Source: an uncultured bacterium
GTDB lineage: Bacteria; Verrucomicrobiota; Verrucomicrobiia; Opitutales; Intestinicryptomonadaceae
Direction of reading: 5' to 3'
Assembly (NCBI GenBank): GCA_905214995.1
Contig: CAJMOT010000126.1
Location: forward strand, 1 to 5,795
DNA length: 5,795 nt
The position numbers and the translations under genes are program-made. Numbering within the stretch: the first letter of the stretch is position 1; the number at the start of each line of letters is the position of its first letter. This document shows positions 1 through 5,795 of this stretch, one piece after another. The notes below the pieces were generated by a model, which did not search any database, had not been told where the DNA came from, and worked only from the letters and a program-made list of their open reading frames with translations.

Positions 1-410
1 AGGCGCCCAGCCAGGATATATTCCTCGAGCGCAACAAGACGGTTGAGCTGTTCAGAAAGATACTCTCCAACCCGAAAAAAGAATGGGTATTCAACCACTC
101 CCCGGGCTTCCTCGCATTTCTGAAGGGCGAACAGGAGTACGAATGCACGCCGTGGGGCAACCCCACATACTCCATTTTCGGCTGGCAAAAGCCGTGCTAT
201 CTCATCAACGACGGCTACTGCGAAACTTTCGCCGAACTGATGGACTGCATAGACTCCTACGGTCTGGGGCACAACGGCACGCGCCCCGAGTGCAAGGACT
301 GCATGCTCCACAGCGGCTATGAGGCCAGCGCCGTCCGCGACATCTTCGGGACGTTCGGCGGGCTTGCGCGCGCGGCAAAGCACATGCGCAATTTCAGAAA
401 GCGCTCGTAA
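1..410 (+). CDS. hpnH: HpnH-type radical SAM protein (adenosylhopane synthesis), C-terminal part
   Basis: This is the 3' end of a gene whose start lies outside the window; bases 3-407 give 135 residues, then TAA at 408-410. The fragment matches what I know of the C-terminal DUF3463-type region of HpnH. It has a FLxRxxTxELFRKIL-like segment near the left edge, then FNHSPGFLAFL, the block ECTPWGNPTYSIFGWQKPCY, and near the end a cysteine cluster ECKDCMLHSGYEASAV. HpnH is a cytoplasmic radical SAM enzyme that adds a 5'-deoxyadenosyl group to diploptene to make adenosylhopane, the first step towards C35 extended hopanoids. The radical SAM CxxxCxxC motif would lie upstream and cannot be seen, so the activity is inferred. 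The stop codon abuts the ATG of the helicase gene, which suggests co-transcription. A paralogue of the same family acting on another substrate remains possible, since no other hopanoid gene is in view. Confidence 0.8.
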   Translation, partial: APSQDIFLERNKTVELFRKILSNPKKEWVFNHSPGFLAFLKGEQEYECTPWGNPTYSIFGWQKPCYLINDGYCETFAELMDCIDSYGLGHNGTRPECKDCMLHSGYEASAVRDIFGTFGGLARAAKHMRNFRKRS

Positions 411-2501
411 ATGGCGCCGGAGGGCGGAGAGGCGTTCGACGGGCGGGATCTGCCGCCGCTTTGCGAAAAGATTTTCTGCGGCGGCGGATACGCCTCCATA
501 CTCCCGAACTTCGAGCACAGGCCCGAGCAGGAGCGGATGGCGTACTGCTGCGCGCAGGCGTTTTCGGGCAATTCCCCGCTTCTCTTCGAGGCCGGAACGG
601 GCGTGGGCAAGAGCATGGCGTACCTCGTCCCGGGGATAATCGCCGCCAAGAGGTTCAAAAGGCAGCTCGTCGTCGCCACCCACACGATAGCGCTCCAACA
701 GCAGATCATGGAAAAGGATTTGCCGCGGATTTCCATGATGTTCTCCAACTGCGAGGCGCTCTCCGACTGCGCGGATTTCAGGGCGGCCCTCCTGCTCGGG
801 CGCGCGAACTACCTGTGCCCGCACAGGCTGAAGCGCGCGCTCGCCGAAAAGAGGGAGCTGTTCGACACCGCCGAGAGCGCGGAGCTCGAGCGCATCGCCG
901 CGTGGGCGGAGACAACCCGCACGGGGCTCGCGGAAGAGCTAAACCCGCCTCCCGACCCCGAAGTGTGGAGCTGGGTCAATGCGGACTCGTCGTCGTGCGC
1001 GCCTAAAAACTGCTCGGACGGCTCGTGCTTCTACCAGAACGCTCGGCGCGACATATCTTCGGCGGACATAGTGGTGCTCAACCACAACCTGCTGTTCTCG
1101 CTTCTGTCCGCCGGAATGGGCGCGGGCGAGGACGAAAACGGCGTGCTTTTCGCAAACGACATGCTCGTAATCGACGAGGCGCACCTCATACCGGACGTGG
1201 CTTCCGACGCCTTCGGCCTGTCAATTTCGGGGCCCGGCATAAGGCGCGAGCTGTCCAGAATCTACGACCCCCGCAAAAAGCGCGGCCTGATAGCGCGCTC
1301 GGGGCTGGCGGAATTCCGGGACAAGCAGATCGTCTGCGACGCGATCGGCGAGTGCGAAGAGCTGTTCGCGAAAATCAAAAAGGACTTTCTGCTCTCCCGC
1401 GACACAGTTCGCCTCAGCTCGCCCGACTGGGCCGACATCTCCGGCGCGGCGGGGGCTCTCGACTCTACGATGCGGCTTCTGGACACCCTCGCCCAGAACG
1501 CCCCCAACGAGCGGCTTGCGTCGGAAATCAAGGACTACCGCCGGAAAGTCTCCGGCATAAAGAACGCGATAGAGGACTGCGCATACCTCTCCGACCCGGA
1601 ATCGGTGTACTGGCTGGAGGCGGCGGGCGCCGGCGGCAGGTCGGCGTCGCTCAATTCGGCGCCCATAGACGTATCCGGAATACTGCGCAGGGTTTTGTTT
1701 TCCGGCGGATCTCCCGTGATACTAACTTCCGCAACGCTCGCGATCTCCGGAAGCATGGAGGACTTCGCCGGAAGAATCGGGGCGGAGGCGGCGGAATCCT
1801 TCGTGTGCGACTCGCCTTTCGACTACGGCAAGAACATGCGCGCATTCCTGTTTTCCGACGCCGCCGCCCCCGACAGCCAGACCGGAAAGATGGACTGCGA
1901 AAAAACCGCCGCCTACATAGGCAGGCTCGCGAACGTCGTGAGGGGCGGGACGCTCGCGCTCTTCACCAGCCGCGCCGACCTCAAAAGAACCGCGGAAATC
2001 CTCGAAGCCTCCGGCGCGCTCAAAGGCCGCAGACTTTACGTGCAGGGCAGAATGCCGCGCGCGGAAACCGTCAGAAGGTTCGCGGAGGACGCCAACGCGG
2101 TGCTGATGGGCACGGACACCTTTTGGACGGGCATAGACGTCCCTGGCGACGCGCTCTCGCAGGTGATAATAGCAAGGCTGCCGTTCGAAAACTTCAAGCA
2201 CCCGCTCACGGAAGCGAGAATGGAGCGCGCCGAGGCGCTCGGGGAAAACCCGTTCATCAAGATTTCCCTTCCGGCGGCGATAATAAAATTCAGGCAGGGC
2301 GTCGGGCGGCTGATACGCAGCGCGCGCGACCGCGGAATAGTCTGCGTGCTCGACCCGCGAATGCTGACGAAATCCTACGGCAAAAACTTCGCCGCCGCCA
2401 TACCGACGCCGAGGGTCGAAAGGGCGCGCGCGGACGAAATCGAAACTTTCGTAAAGGAAGAGGCCGACTATTTGTTTTCGCCCGATTCCGAAAACTTGTA
2501 G
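411..2501 (+). CDS. dinG: DinG/XPD-family Fe-S ATP-dependent DNA helicase
   Basis: The product is 696 aa, close to E. coli DinG (about 716 aa). Superfamily 2 motifs appear in order: Q-motif-like HRPEQERMA (36-44), Walker A EAGTGVGKS (60-68), motif Ia VVATHTIALQQQ (87-98), DEAH (255-258), TSATL (439-443), motif V GTDTFWTGIDVPG (567-579) and motif VI QGVGRLIRS (629-637). Four cysteines, C136 in NYLCPHRL plus C196, C201 and C206, have the layout of the 4Fe-4S cluster of DinG and XPD. Such enzymes are cytoplasmic 5'-3' helicases that unwind DNA with 5' tails, including R-loops and forked structures, in replication and repair. The ATG directly follows the upstream TAA. The next methionine, residue 43, lies inside the Q motif, so the first ATG is preferred although no Shine-Dalgarno sequence precedes it. 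No exonuclease domain is fused. YoaA is a close relative, so the symbol is less certain than the family. The 3' end overlaps the convergent GH16 gene by 34 bp, and I see no terminator there. Confidence 0.9.
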   Translation: MAPEGGEAFDGRDLPPLCEKIFCGGGYASILPNFEHRPEQERMAYCCAQAFSGNSPLLFEAGTGVGKSMAYLVPGIIAAKRFKRQLVVATHTIALQQQIMEKDLPRISMMFSNCEALSDCADFRAALLLGRANYLCPHRLKRALAEKRELFDTAESAELERIAAWAETTRTGLAEELNPPPDPEVWSWVNADSSSCAPKNCSDGSCFYQNARRDISSADIVVLNHNLLFSLLSAGMGAGEDENGVLFANDMLVIDEAHLIPDVASDAFGLSISGPGIRRELSRIYDPRKKRGLIARSGLAEFRDKQIVCDAIGECEELFAKIKKDFLLSRDTVRLSSPDWADISGAAGALDSTMRLLDTLAQNAPNERLASEIKDYRRKVSGIKNAIEDCAYLSDPESVYWLEAAGAGGRSASLNSAPIDVSGILRRVLFSGGSPVILTSATLAISGSMEDFAGRIGAEAAESFVCDSPFDYGKNMRAFLFSDAAAPDSQTGKMDCEKTAAYIGRLANVVRGGTLALFTSRADLKRTAEILEASGALKGRRLYVQGRMPRAETVRRFAEDANAVLMGTDTFWTGIDVPGDALSQVIIARLPFENFKHPLTEARMERAEALGENPFIKISLPAAIIKFRQGVGRLIRSARDRGIVCVLDPRMLTKSYGKNFAAAIPTPRVERARADEIETFVKEEADYLFSPDSENL

Positions 2502-3367
2502 ACGCGCACGTAGTCGATTTCATACCTCATGGGCATCGCGTCGTCGTCCACTGGGCCTTTGCCCTTTTGGGGGTTGCCCACGGCGAGGTTCAGCAGCAGG
2601 TACTGCGGCTTCAAGAACGGATTTATTCCCTTGTACTTTCCGGCGTTGACGGACTTTTCGAGCGGCATTTCGTTGAGGAGCTCTCCGTCGAGAAATATTC
2701 GGTACGACTTCTCGTCCCAATCCATTCGCCAGACGTGGAAATTCGCGAGCCAGTCTGGATCTTTGGCGAGAAAATGCGACAGCGGAATTTTTTTGTCGTT
2801 CCAAACCGATGCCCCGGGCTTTGCCCCCTCCCACGCGAAATTTGCGAGAATGTTTGGGACGCCGCCGATTCGGTAAAACTCCATCACGTCGATTTCGCCG
2901 CAGGCGGGCCATGGCAGGCGATCCGATTTGCCGCGGATACTCTCCCCCAACAGCCATATCGCGGGCCACGCCCCCTTGCCGAAAGGTATGCGCGCGCGCA
3001 CTTCAAGCCTTCCGCGCCTGAAATCGAAATTTCCCCTGCTTATGACGCACGCGGAGGCGTATTCGGCAAATTCGCGCGCGTTGCCCCAATAGTCCTTCGG
3101 CTCCCTCCCGAAATTCGGATTCTTAACTTTCTCCCTACGCGCCTCTATGACGAGCAGCCCGTTTCTGCAATGGGCGTTTTCGGGGCGGTACCACTGCAAC
3201 TCCATATTGCGCACAAAACCGTGTTCGTAATCCCACTTTTCGGGATTCGGCGCGCCGTCTTCCGAAAATTCGTCGGAAAATACGAGCTCCCCGCCGCTTC
3301 CTTCGGCGAAAAGCGGGGCGGAGGCGCAATAAAACAAAAGGGCGAGACCGGCATATTTTAATTTCAT
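2468..3367 (-). CDS. Secreted GH16 glycoside hydrolase (beta-glucanase/laminarinase-like)
   Basis: This encodes a 299-aa protein with an N-terminal signal peptide: MKLK, a hydrophobic stretch at about residues 5-20, and a likely cut after A21. The rest is a single GH16 domain. The catalytic motif GEIDVMEF gives E158 as predicted nucleophile, D160, and E163 as acid/base. Other family marks are FSDEF (30-34), ELQWYRPENA (56-65), GAWPAIWLL (132-140), the WRMDWDEKSYRIFLDG segment (213-228), QYLLLNLAVG (255-264) and a closing YEIDYVRVY (282-290). GH16 enzymes cleave beta-1,3 or mixed beta-1,3/1,4 glucans, or galactans, with retention of configuration. The motif type suggests a beta-glucanase, but the substrate cannot be fixed from sequence alone. 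The ATG at 3367 was chosen because it opens directly into the signal peptide; the in-frame TTG at 3406 would add 13 residues ahead of it. No Shine-Dalgarno sequence is seen. No carbohydrate-binding module, transporter or regulator gene lies beside it. Confidence 0.9.
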   Translation of the reverse strand: MKLKYAGLALLFYCASAPLFAEGSGGELVFSDEFSEDGAPNPEKWDYEHGFVRNMELQWYRPENAHCRNGLLVIEARREKVKNPNFGREPKDYWGNAREFAEYASACVISRGNFDFRRGRLEVRARIPFGKGAWPAIWLLGESIRGKSDRLPWPACGEIDVMEFYRIGGVPNILANFAWEGAKPGASVWNDKKIPLSHFLAKDPDWLANFHVWRMDWDEKSYRIFLDGELLNEMPLEKSVNAGKYKGINPFLKPQYLLLNLAVGNPQKGKGPVDDDAMPMRYEIDYVRVYKFSESGENK

Positions 3368-3370
3368 AAA

Positions 3371-3390
3371 AATGCGAATAATAATGCGAA
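3371..3390 (-). repeat. 8-bp direct repeat just upstream of the GH16 start
   Basis: Read on the minus strand, TTCGCATT occurs twice (3390-3383 and 3378-3371), 12 bp from start to start. Three T's then lead to the ATG at 3367. The repeat occupies the place where a Shine-Dalgarno sequence would normally lie. It may be chance or an AT-rich leader element; no function can be assigned. Confidence 0.4.
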
Positions 3391-3443
3391 GGCGCGCTAT
3401 CAACAAAAAACGGCGCGCATAACTCTGTATTCATTTCCGGCGG

Positions 3444-3458
3444 GCGAATTAAATTCGC
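3444..3458. promoter_or_regulatory. 15-bp palindrome, possible operator upstream of GH16
   Basis: GCGAATT-A-AATTCGC is a perfect inverted repeat with 7-bp arms around one base. It lies 77-91 bp upstream of the GH16 ATG, between the ftsH terminator and the GH16 gene. The position suits an operator for a dimeric regulator, but no regulator gene is in view. No sigma-70 promoter can be called with confidence in this gap. Confidence 0.35.
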
Positions 3459-3484
3459 GCCATACTGAAGAAAAGCTCCGGCGC

Positions 3485-3512
3485 AAAAAAAGCGCGCGGA
3501 CTCCCCGCGCGC
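3485..3512 (-). terminator. Rho-independent terminator of ftsH
   Basis: On the minus strand an 8-bp perfect GC stem (3512-3505 paired with 3499-3492) with a 5-base loop (3504-3500) is followed by seven T's (3491-3485). It begins 23 bp past the ftsH stop codon. On the plus strand no T-run follows the stem, so it works in one direction. It should separate the tilS-ftsH transcript from the GH16 gene. Confidence 0.9.
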
Positions 3513-3535
3513 CGTCAAAAAAAGCTTTTCCGCCG

Positions 3536-5551
3536 CTACCCGTTTTCCGGAAGCGGGGGCGCGATAATTTCGCCGCCGTCCTCCTCCGGCTTTGCGGCGG
3601 CGGCTTCGGCTCCTGAGGAGGGAGCGGCCGCCTCCGTCCTGCGCCTGAACTCCTCCGGATCGGTCGGCGTAAATTCTCCGCGGACGATTTTATAGACGTC
3701 CTCGCCCTCGATGGTTTCGCGCAAAAGCAGCTCGCTTGCGATGAGGTCGAGCTTGTCGCGGTTTTCGCGCACTATGCTGCGCGCCCTCTCGAGCTGGCCG
3801 TCGACTATCGCCTTAATTTCGCCGTCCACCAGCTGCGCGGTCTTTTCGCTGAAATGCTCGTCGCGCGCGATCTCCTTGCCCAAAAATATGTGGTCCTGGT
3901 TTTCGCCGAGGGCTATCGGGCCGATCTCGCCCATGCCCCAGTCGCAAACCATCTTGCGCGCGATTTTCGTCGCCTGCTTGATGTCGCCCGCCGCGCCGTT
4001 TGTGATGTCGGTAAACACCGCCTCCTCCGCGACCCTTCCGCCGAGGCTCGTGCAGATGTGGTTTAGCAGGGACTTTTTCGACTCCGTGCGGATGTCGCGC
4101 GAGGGCACGAACATCGTAGACCCCAGGCTCTGCCCGCGCGGGATTATCGTCACCTTGTGCACGGGAAGCCGCCCGTCGTCGATGACCGCCTGTATGAGCG
4201 CGTGCCCGGCCTCGTGGTAGGCGGTGAGCTTCTTTTCGCCGTCGTCCATGAGCTTGCGCCGCTCGCGCCCGAAAAATACCTTGTCGCGCGCCTCGTCGAT
4301 GTCCGCCATGGTGACGGTCTTGTCGTTGCGCCGCGCCGCGATGATGGCGCCCTCGTTGAGCAGGTTCGCCAAGTCCGCGCCGGAGCACCCGGGCGTGATT
4401 TTCGCGATGGTCGCCAGATCCACGGAGGGGTCCAGCTTGATTTTCGCCGCGTGTATTTTGAGGATTTCCTCGCGCCCTTTGACGTCCGGAAGGTCGATTA
4501 CAACCTGCCTGTCGAACCTGCCGGGGCGCAGGAGCGCGCTGTCGAGCACGTCGGGGCGGTTGGTCGCCGCAATGATGATCACGCCGCTGTGGGCGTCGAA
4601 GCCGTCCATCTCGACGAGAAGGGAGTTCAGGGTCTGCTCGCGCTCGTCGTGTCCGCCGCCCATGCCGGCGCCGCGCTGCCGCCCCACGGCGTCGATTTCG
4701 TCGATGAACACAAGGCACGGGGCCGTTTTTCGCGCCTGCTCGAACATGTCGCGCACGCGGGCGGCGCCGACGCCCACGAACATCTCCACGAAGTCGGAGC
4801 CGCTGATAGAATAGAACGGCACGTCGGCCTCTCCCGCGACGGCGCGCGCCAAAAGGGTCTTGCCGGTTCCGGGAGGGCCTACCATGAGAATGCCCTTGGG
4901 GATTCTCGCCCCGATGTCGCTGAAACGCTTGGGGTTTTTGAGAAACTCCACGACTTCCGAAACCTCCTCCTTAGACTCGTCGCAGCCGGCGACATCCTTG
5001 AACGTCACCTTGTCCTTGTCCGGCGAAAGAAGGCGCGCGCGGCTTTTGCCGAAACTCATCGCGCCGCGGCCCGTGGCGCGCATCTGGCGCGTAAAGAGGA
5101 AATACAGCACGCCCACTATTATCAGAAACGGCAACACGCTCGACACGAGGTTCCCCCAAAACGTGCTCGACGGGATCTCCTTGACCTCCCACGGGGCGGT
5201 CGGATAGGTCAGACGCTTGTACATGTCCTCGGTAATCCTGCCGGCAAAGGCGAAATTCAGCGAGCGCGGCGCGTCTTTGGGGGCGTCCTCGAGCCCGTAG
5301 ACGGGGTTTTTCATCTTGCCCTCCGCGACGTACCAGTCCTTGCCCGCCGACGGGTCGTTGCGCAGGGAGATCTCCAGGAGGGCGTCGTTCTGCACTGCCG
5401 TCATCAGCTGCTTGGTGTCGAGCGTCTGGACGTTGCCGGCTCCGCCGCGCGGCAGGGAAACGAGCATAATTATTGCGCAAACAATCGCTATCCAAACAAA
5501 ATACGGTTTGTTCGGAATCTTGCCGAAAGCGTTTTTTTCCTTCTTGTCCAT
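3536..5551 (-). CDS. ftsH: ATP-dependent zinc metalloprotease FtsH
   Basis: This is a full-length 671-aa FtsH, a membrane-bound AAA+ protease that forms hexamers and degrades misfolded membrane proteins and selected cytosolic regulators. The N-terminus has a membrane segment at about 17-33, an extracytoplasmic domain at about 34-132 and a second membrane segment at about 134-153. The AAA+ module has Walker A GPPGTGKT (225-232), the pore motif FVG (258-260), Walker B VFIDEID (281-287) and the second region of homology TNRPDVLDSALLRPGRFD (330-347). The protease domain has the zinc motif HEAGH (446-450) and the likely third ligand D523 in GAAGDIKQAT. The tail (about 638-671) is rich in Ala, Pro and Glu and looks disordered. 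The ATG at 5551 follows tilS by 26 bp with no Shine-Dalgarno sequence; a terminator follows the stop. AUA codons are fewer here (11 of 49 Ile) than in the neighbouring genes, as expected for a well-expressed gene. All key catalytic residues are present. Confidence 0.98.
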   Translation of the reverse strand: MDKKEKNAFGKIPNKPYFVWIAIVCAIIMLVSLPRGGAGNVQTLDTKQLMTAVQNDALLEISLRNDPSAGKDWYVAEGKMKNPVYGLEDAPKDAPRSLNFAFAGRITEDMYKRLTYPTAPWEVKEIPSSTFWGNLVSSVLPFLIIVGVLYFLFTRQMRATGRGAMSFGKSRARLLSPDKDKVTFKDVAGCDESKEEVSEVVEFLKNPKRFSDIGARIPKGILMVGPPGTGKTLLARAVAGEADVPFYSISGSDFVEMFVGVGAARVRDMFEQARKTAPCLVFIDEIDAVGRQRGAGMGGGHDEREQTLNSLLVEMDGFDAHSGVIIIAATNRPDVLDSALLRPGRFDRQVVIDLPDVKGREEILKIHAAKIKLDPSVDLATIAKITPGCSGADLANLLNEGAIIAARRNDKTVTMADIDEARDKVFFGRERRKLMDDGEKKLTAYHEAGHALIQAVIDDGRLPVHKVTIIPRGQSLGSTMFVPSRDIRTESKKSLLNHICTSLGGRVAEEAVFTDITNGAAGDIKQATKIARKMVCDWGMGEIGPIALGENQDHIFLGKEIARDEHFSEKTAQLVDGEIKAIVDGQLERARSIVRENRDKLDLIASELLLRETIEGEDVYKIVRGEFTPTDPEEFRRRTEAAAPSSGAEAAAAKPEEDGGEIIAPPLPENG

Positions 5552-5577
5552 TTAAGCGTTAAAAGGCGGATTAGAAT

Positions 5578-5795
5578 TTAAAAATTTTCGCACGTCAATT
5601 CAATTACCGAGCGCGACCCCGCCGCCTTGAAGAGCTCCGACGGCGGCAGCCCGGGGCTCCACAGTATGTCGCCCCGCAGATTGCAGACAACGAAAGCCGA
5701 CTTTCGTTTCCGCGCCGGAATTTTTTTGGCGTTGAAAATCTCCTTAAGCTTTTTCGGGGAGCGCGACCCGAGCGGCGGATACCCGTCGCCGTCGC
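5578..5795 (-). CDS. tilS: tRNA(Ile)-lysidine synthase TilS, C-terminal part
   Basis: On the minus strand the last 71 codons of a gene run in from the right edge and stop at TAA (5580-5578). The peptide reads PPLGSRSPKKLKEIFNAKKI, then PARKRKSAF, then GDILWSPGLPPSELFKA. This fits the TilS C-terminal domain pattern: PLG, KKLK, a short helix ending in K(I/V)P, an arginine-rich stretch and the G(E/D)I-WxPG block. TilS uses ATP and lysine to convert C34 of tRNA-Ile(CAU) to lysidine, so that the tRNA reads AUA as isoleucine. The catalytic PP-loop N-terminal domain lies outside the window. The gene sits 26 bp upstream of ftsH on the same strand, a widely conserved order that supports the call and suggests co-transcription. 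Confidence 0.82.
   Translation of the reverse strand, partial: DGDGYPPLGSRSPKKLKEIFNAKKIPARKRKSAFVVCNLRGDILWSPGLPPSELFKAAGSRSVIELTCENF

Noticed and set aside
2440..2467. A small hairpin just past the GH16 stop codon on the minus strand.
   Set aside because: The stem is about 6 bp, low in GC and has no T-run; it lies inside the dinG coding region.
1025..3361. A 778-codon open frame on the plus strand, out of frame with dinG and antisense to GH16.
   Set aside because: Its product is rich in Arg, Pro, Gly and His with no domain. It runs across two clear genes and reflects the absence of stop codons in an off-frame of GC-rich DNA.
3367..3380. Lipoprotein signal (LFYC) in the GH16 signal peptide.
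   Set aside because: Tyr directly before the Cys does not fit a lipobox, and the hydrophobic stretch continues beyond the Cys to a better cut site after A21.
3400..3420. A six-codon minus-strand upstream ORF (ATG to TGA) before GH16.
   Set aside because: It has no Shine-Dalgarno sequence, no codon repeats typical of attenuators and no supporting hairpins; chance is enough to explain it.
3368..3484. Sigma-70 promoter for GH16, for example TTGATA on the minus strand near 3400.
   Set aside because: The only -10-like hexamers lie at a wrong spacing or almost on the start codon, so no promoter could be supported.
3135..3518. A minus-strand open frame that includes a possible start ahead of GH16 and could encode a leader peptide.
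   Set aside because: It runs deep into the GH16 gene in another frame, crosses the ftsH terminator and becomes Arg-rich; it looks like a shadow.
4157..5581. A 474-codon open frame antisense to ftsH.
   Set aside because: ftsH on the other strand is certain. The antisense product is basic and repetitive, with no recognisable motif.

Overview
The window looks like an ordinary chromosomal stretch of a GC-rich Gram-negative bacterium. It holds five protein genes, two of them cut by the window edges. The FtsH sequence, a TilS with a C-terminal domain, an HpnH-type radical SAM protein, a secreted GH16 enzyme and start codons without Shine-Dalgarno sequences would fit the PVC group (for example Verrucomicrobiota). 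That placement is an inference from general resemblance and was not tested. No phage, transposon, CRISPR, rRNA or tRNA feature is visible.

Layout. On the plus strand, bases 1-410 carry the last 135 codons of an HpnH-type radical SAM protein (adenosylhopane synthesis). Its TAA is followed with no gap, and in the same frame, by the ATG of a DinG/XPD-type Fe-S DNA helicase (411-2501). The helicase converges on, and overlaps by 34 bp, a minus-strand gene for a secreted GH16 glycoside hydrolase (2468-3367). A 168-bp gap (3368-3535) follows. It holds the GH16 upstream region, with an 8-bp direct repeat and a 15-bp palindrome, and a strong rho-independent terminator for the next gene. The rest of the minus strand is ftsH (3536-5551) and, 26 bp upstream of it, the 3' end of tilS (5578-5795), a widely seen tilS-ftsH order.

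How the genes work together. tilS and ftsH probably form one transcription unit that ends at the 3485-3512 terminator. hpnH and dinG are probably co-transcribed but have no obvious shared function. The GH16 gene stands alone, with no polysaccharide-utilisation partner in view. One theme links several genes: AUA is the most used isoleucine codon in dinG (22 of 41) and GH16 (6 of 12), but a minority in ftsH (11 of 49). TilS makes the tRNA modification needed to read AUA.

I found no convincing new biological system. The points worth a second look are small: the zero-gap in-frame hpnH/dinG junction, the AUA bias, the lack of Shine-Dalgarno sequences, and the repeats upstream of the GH16 gene.
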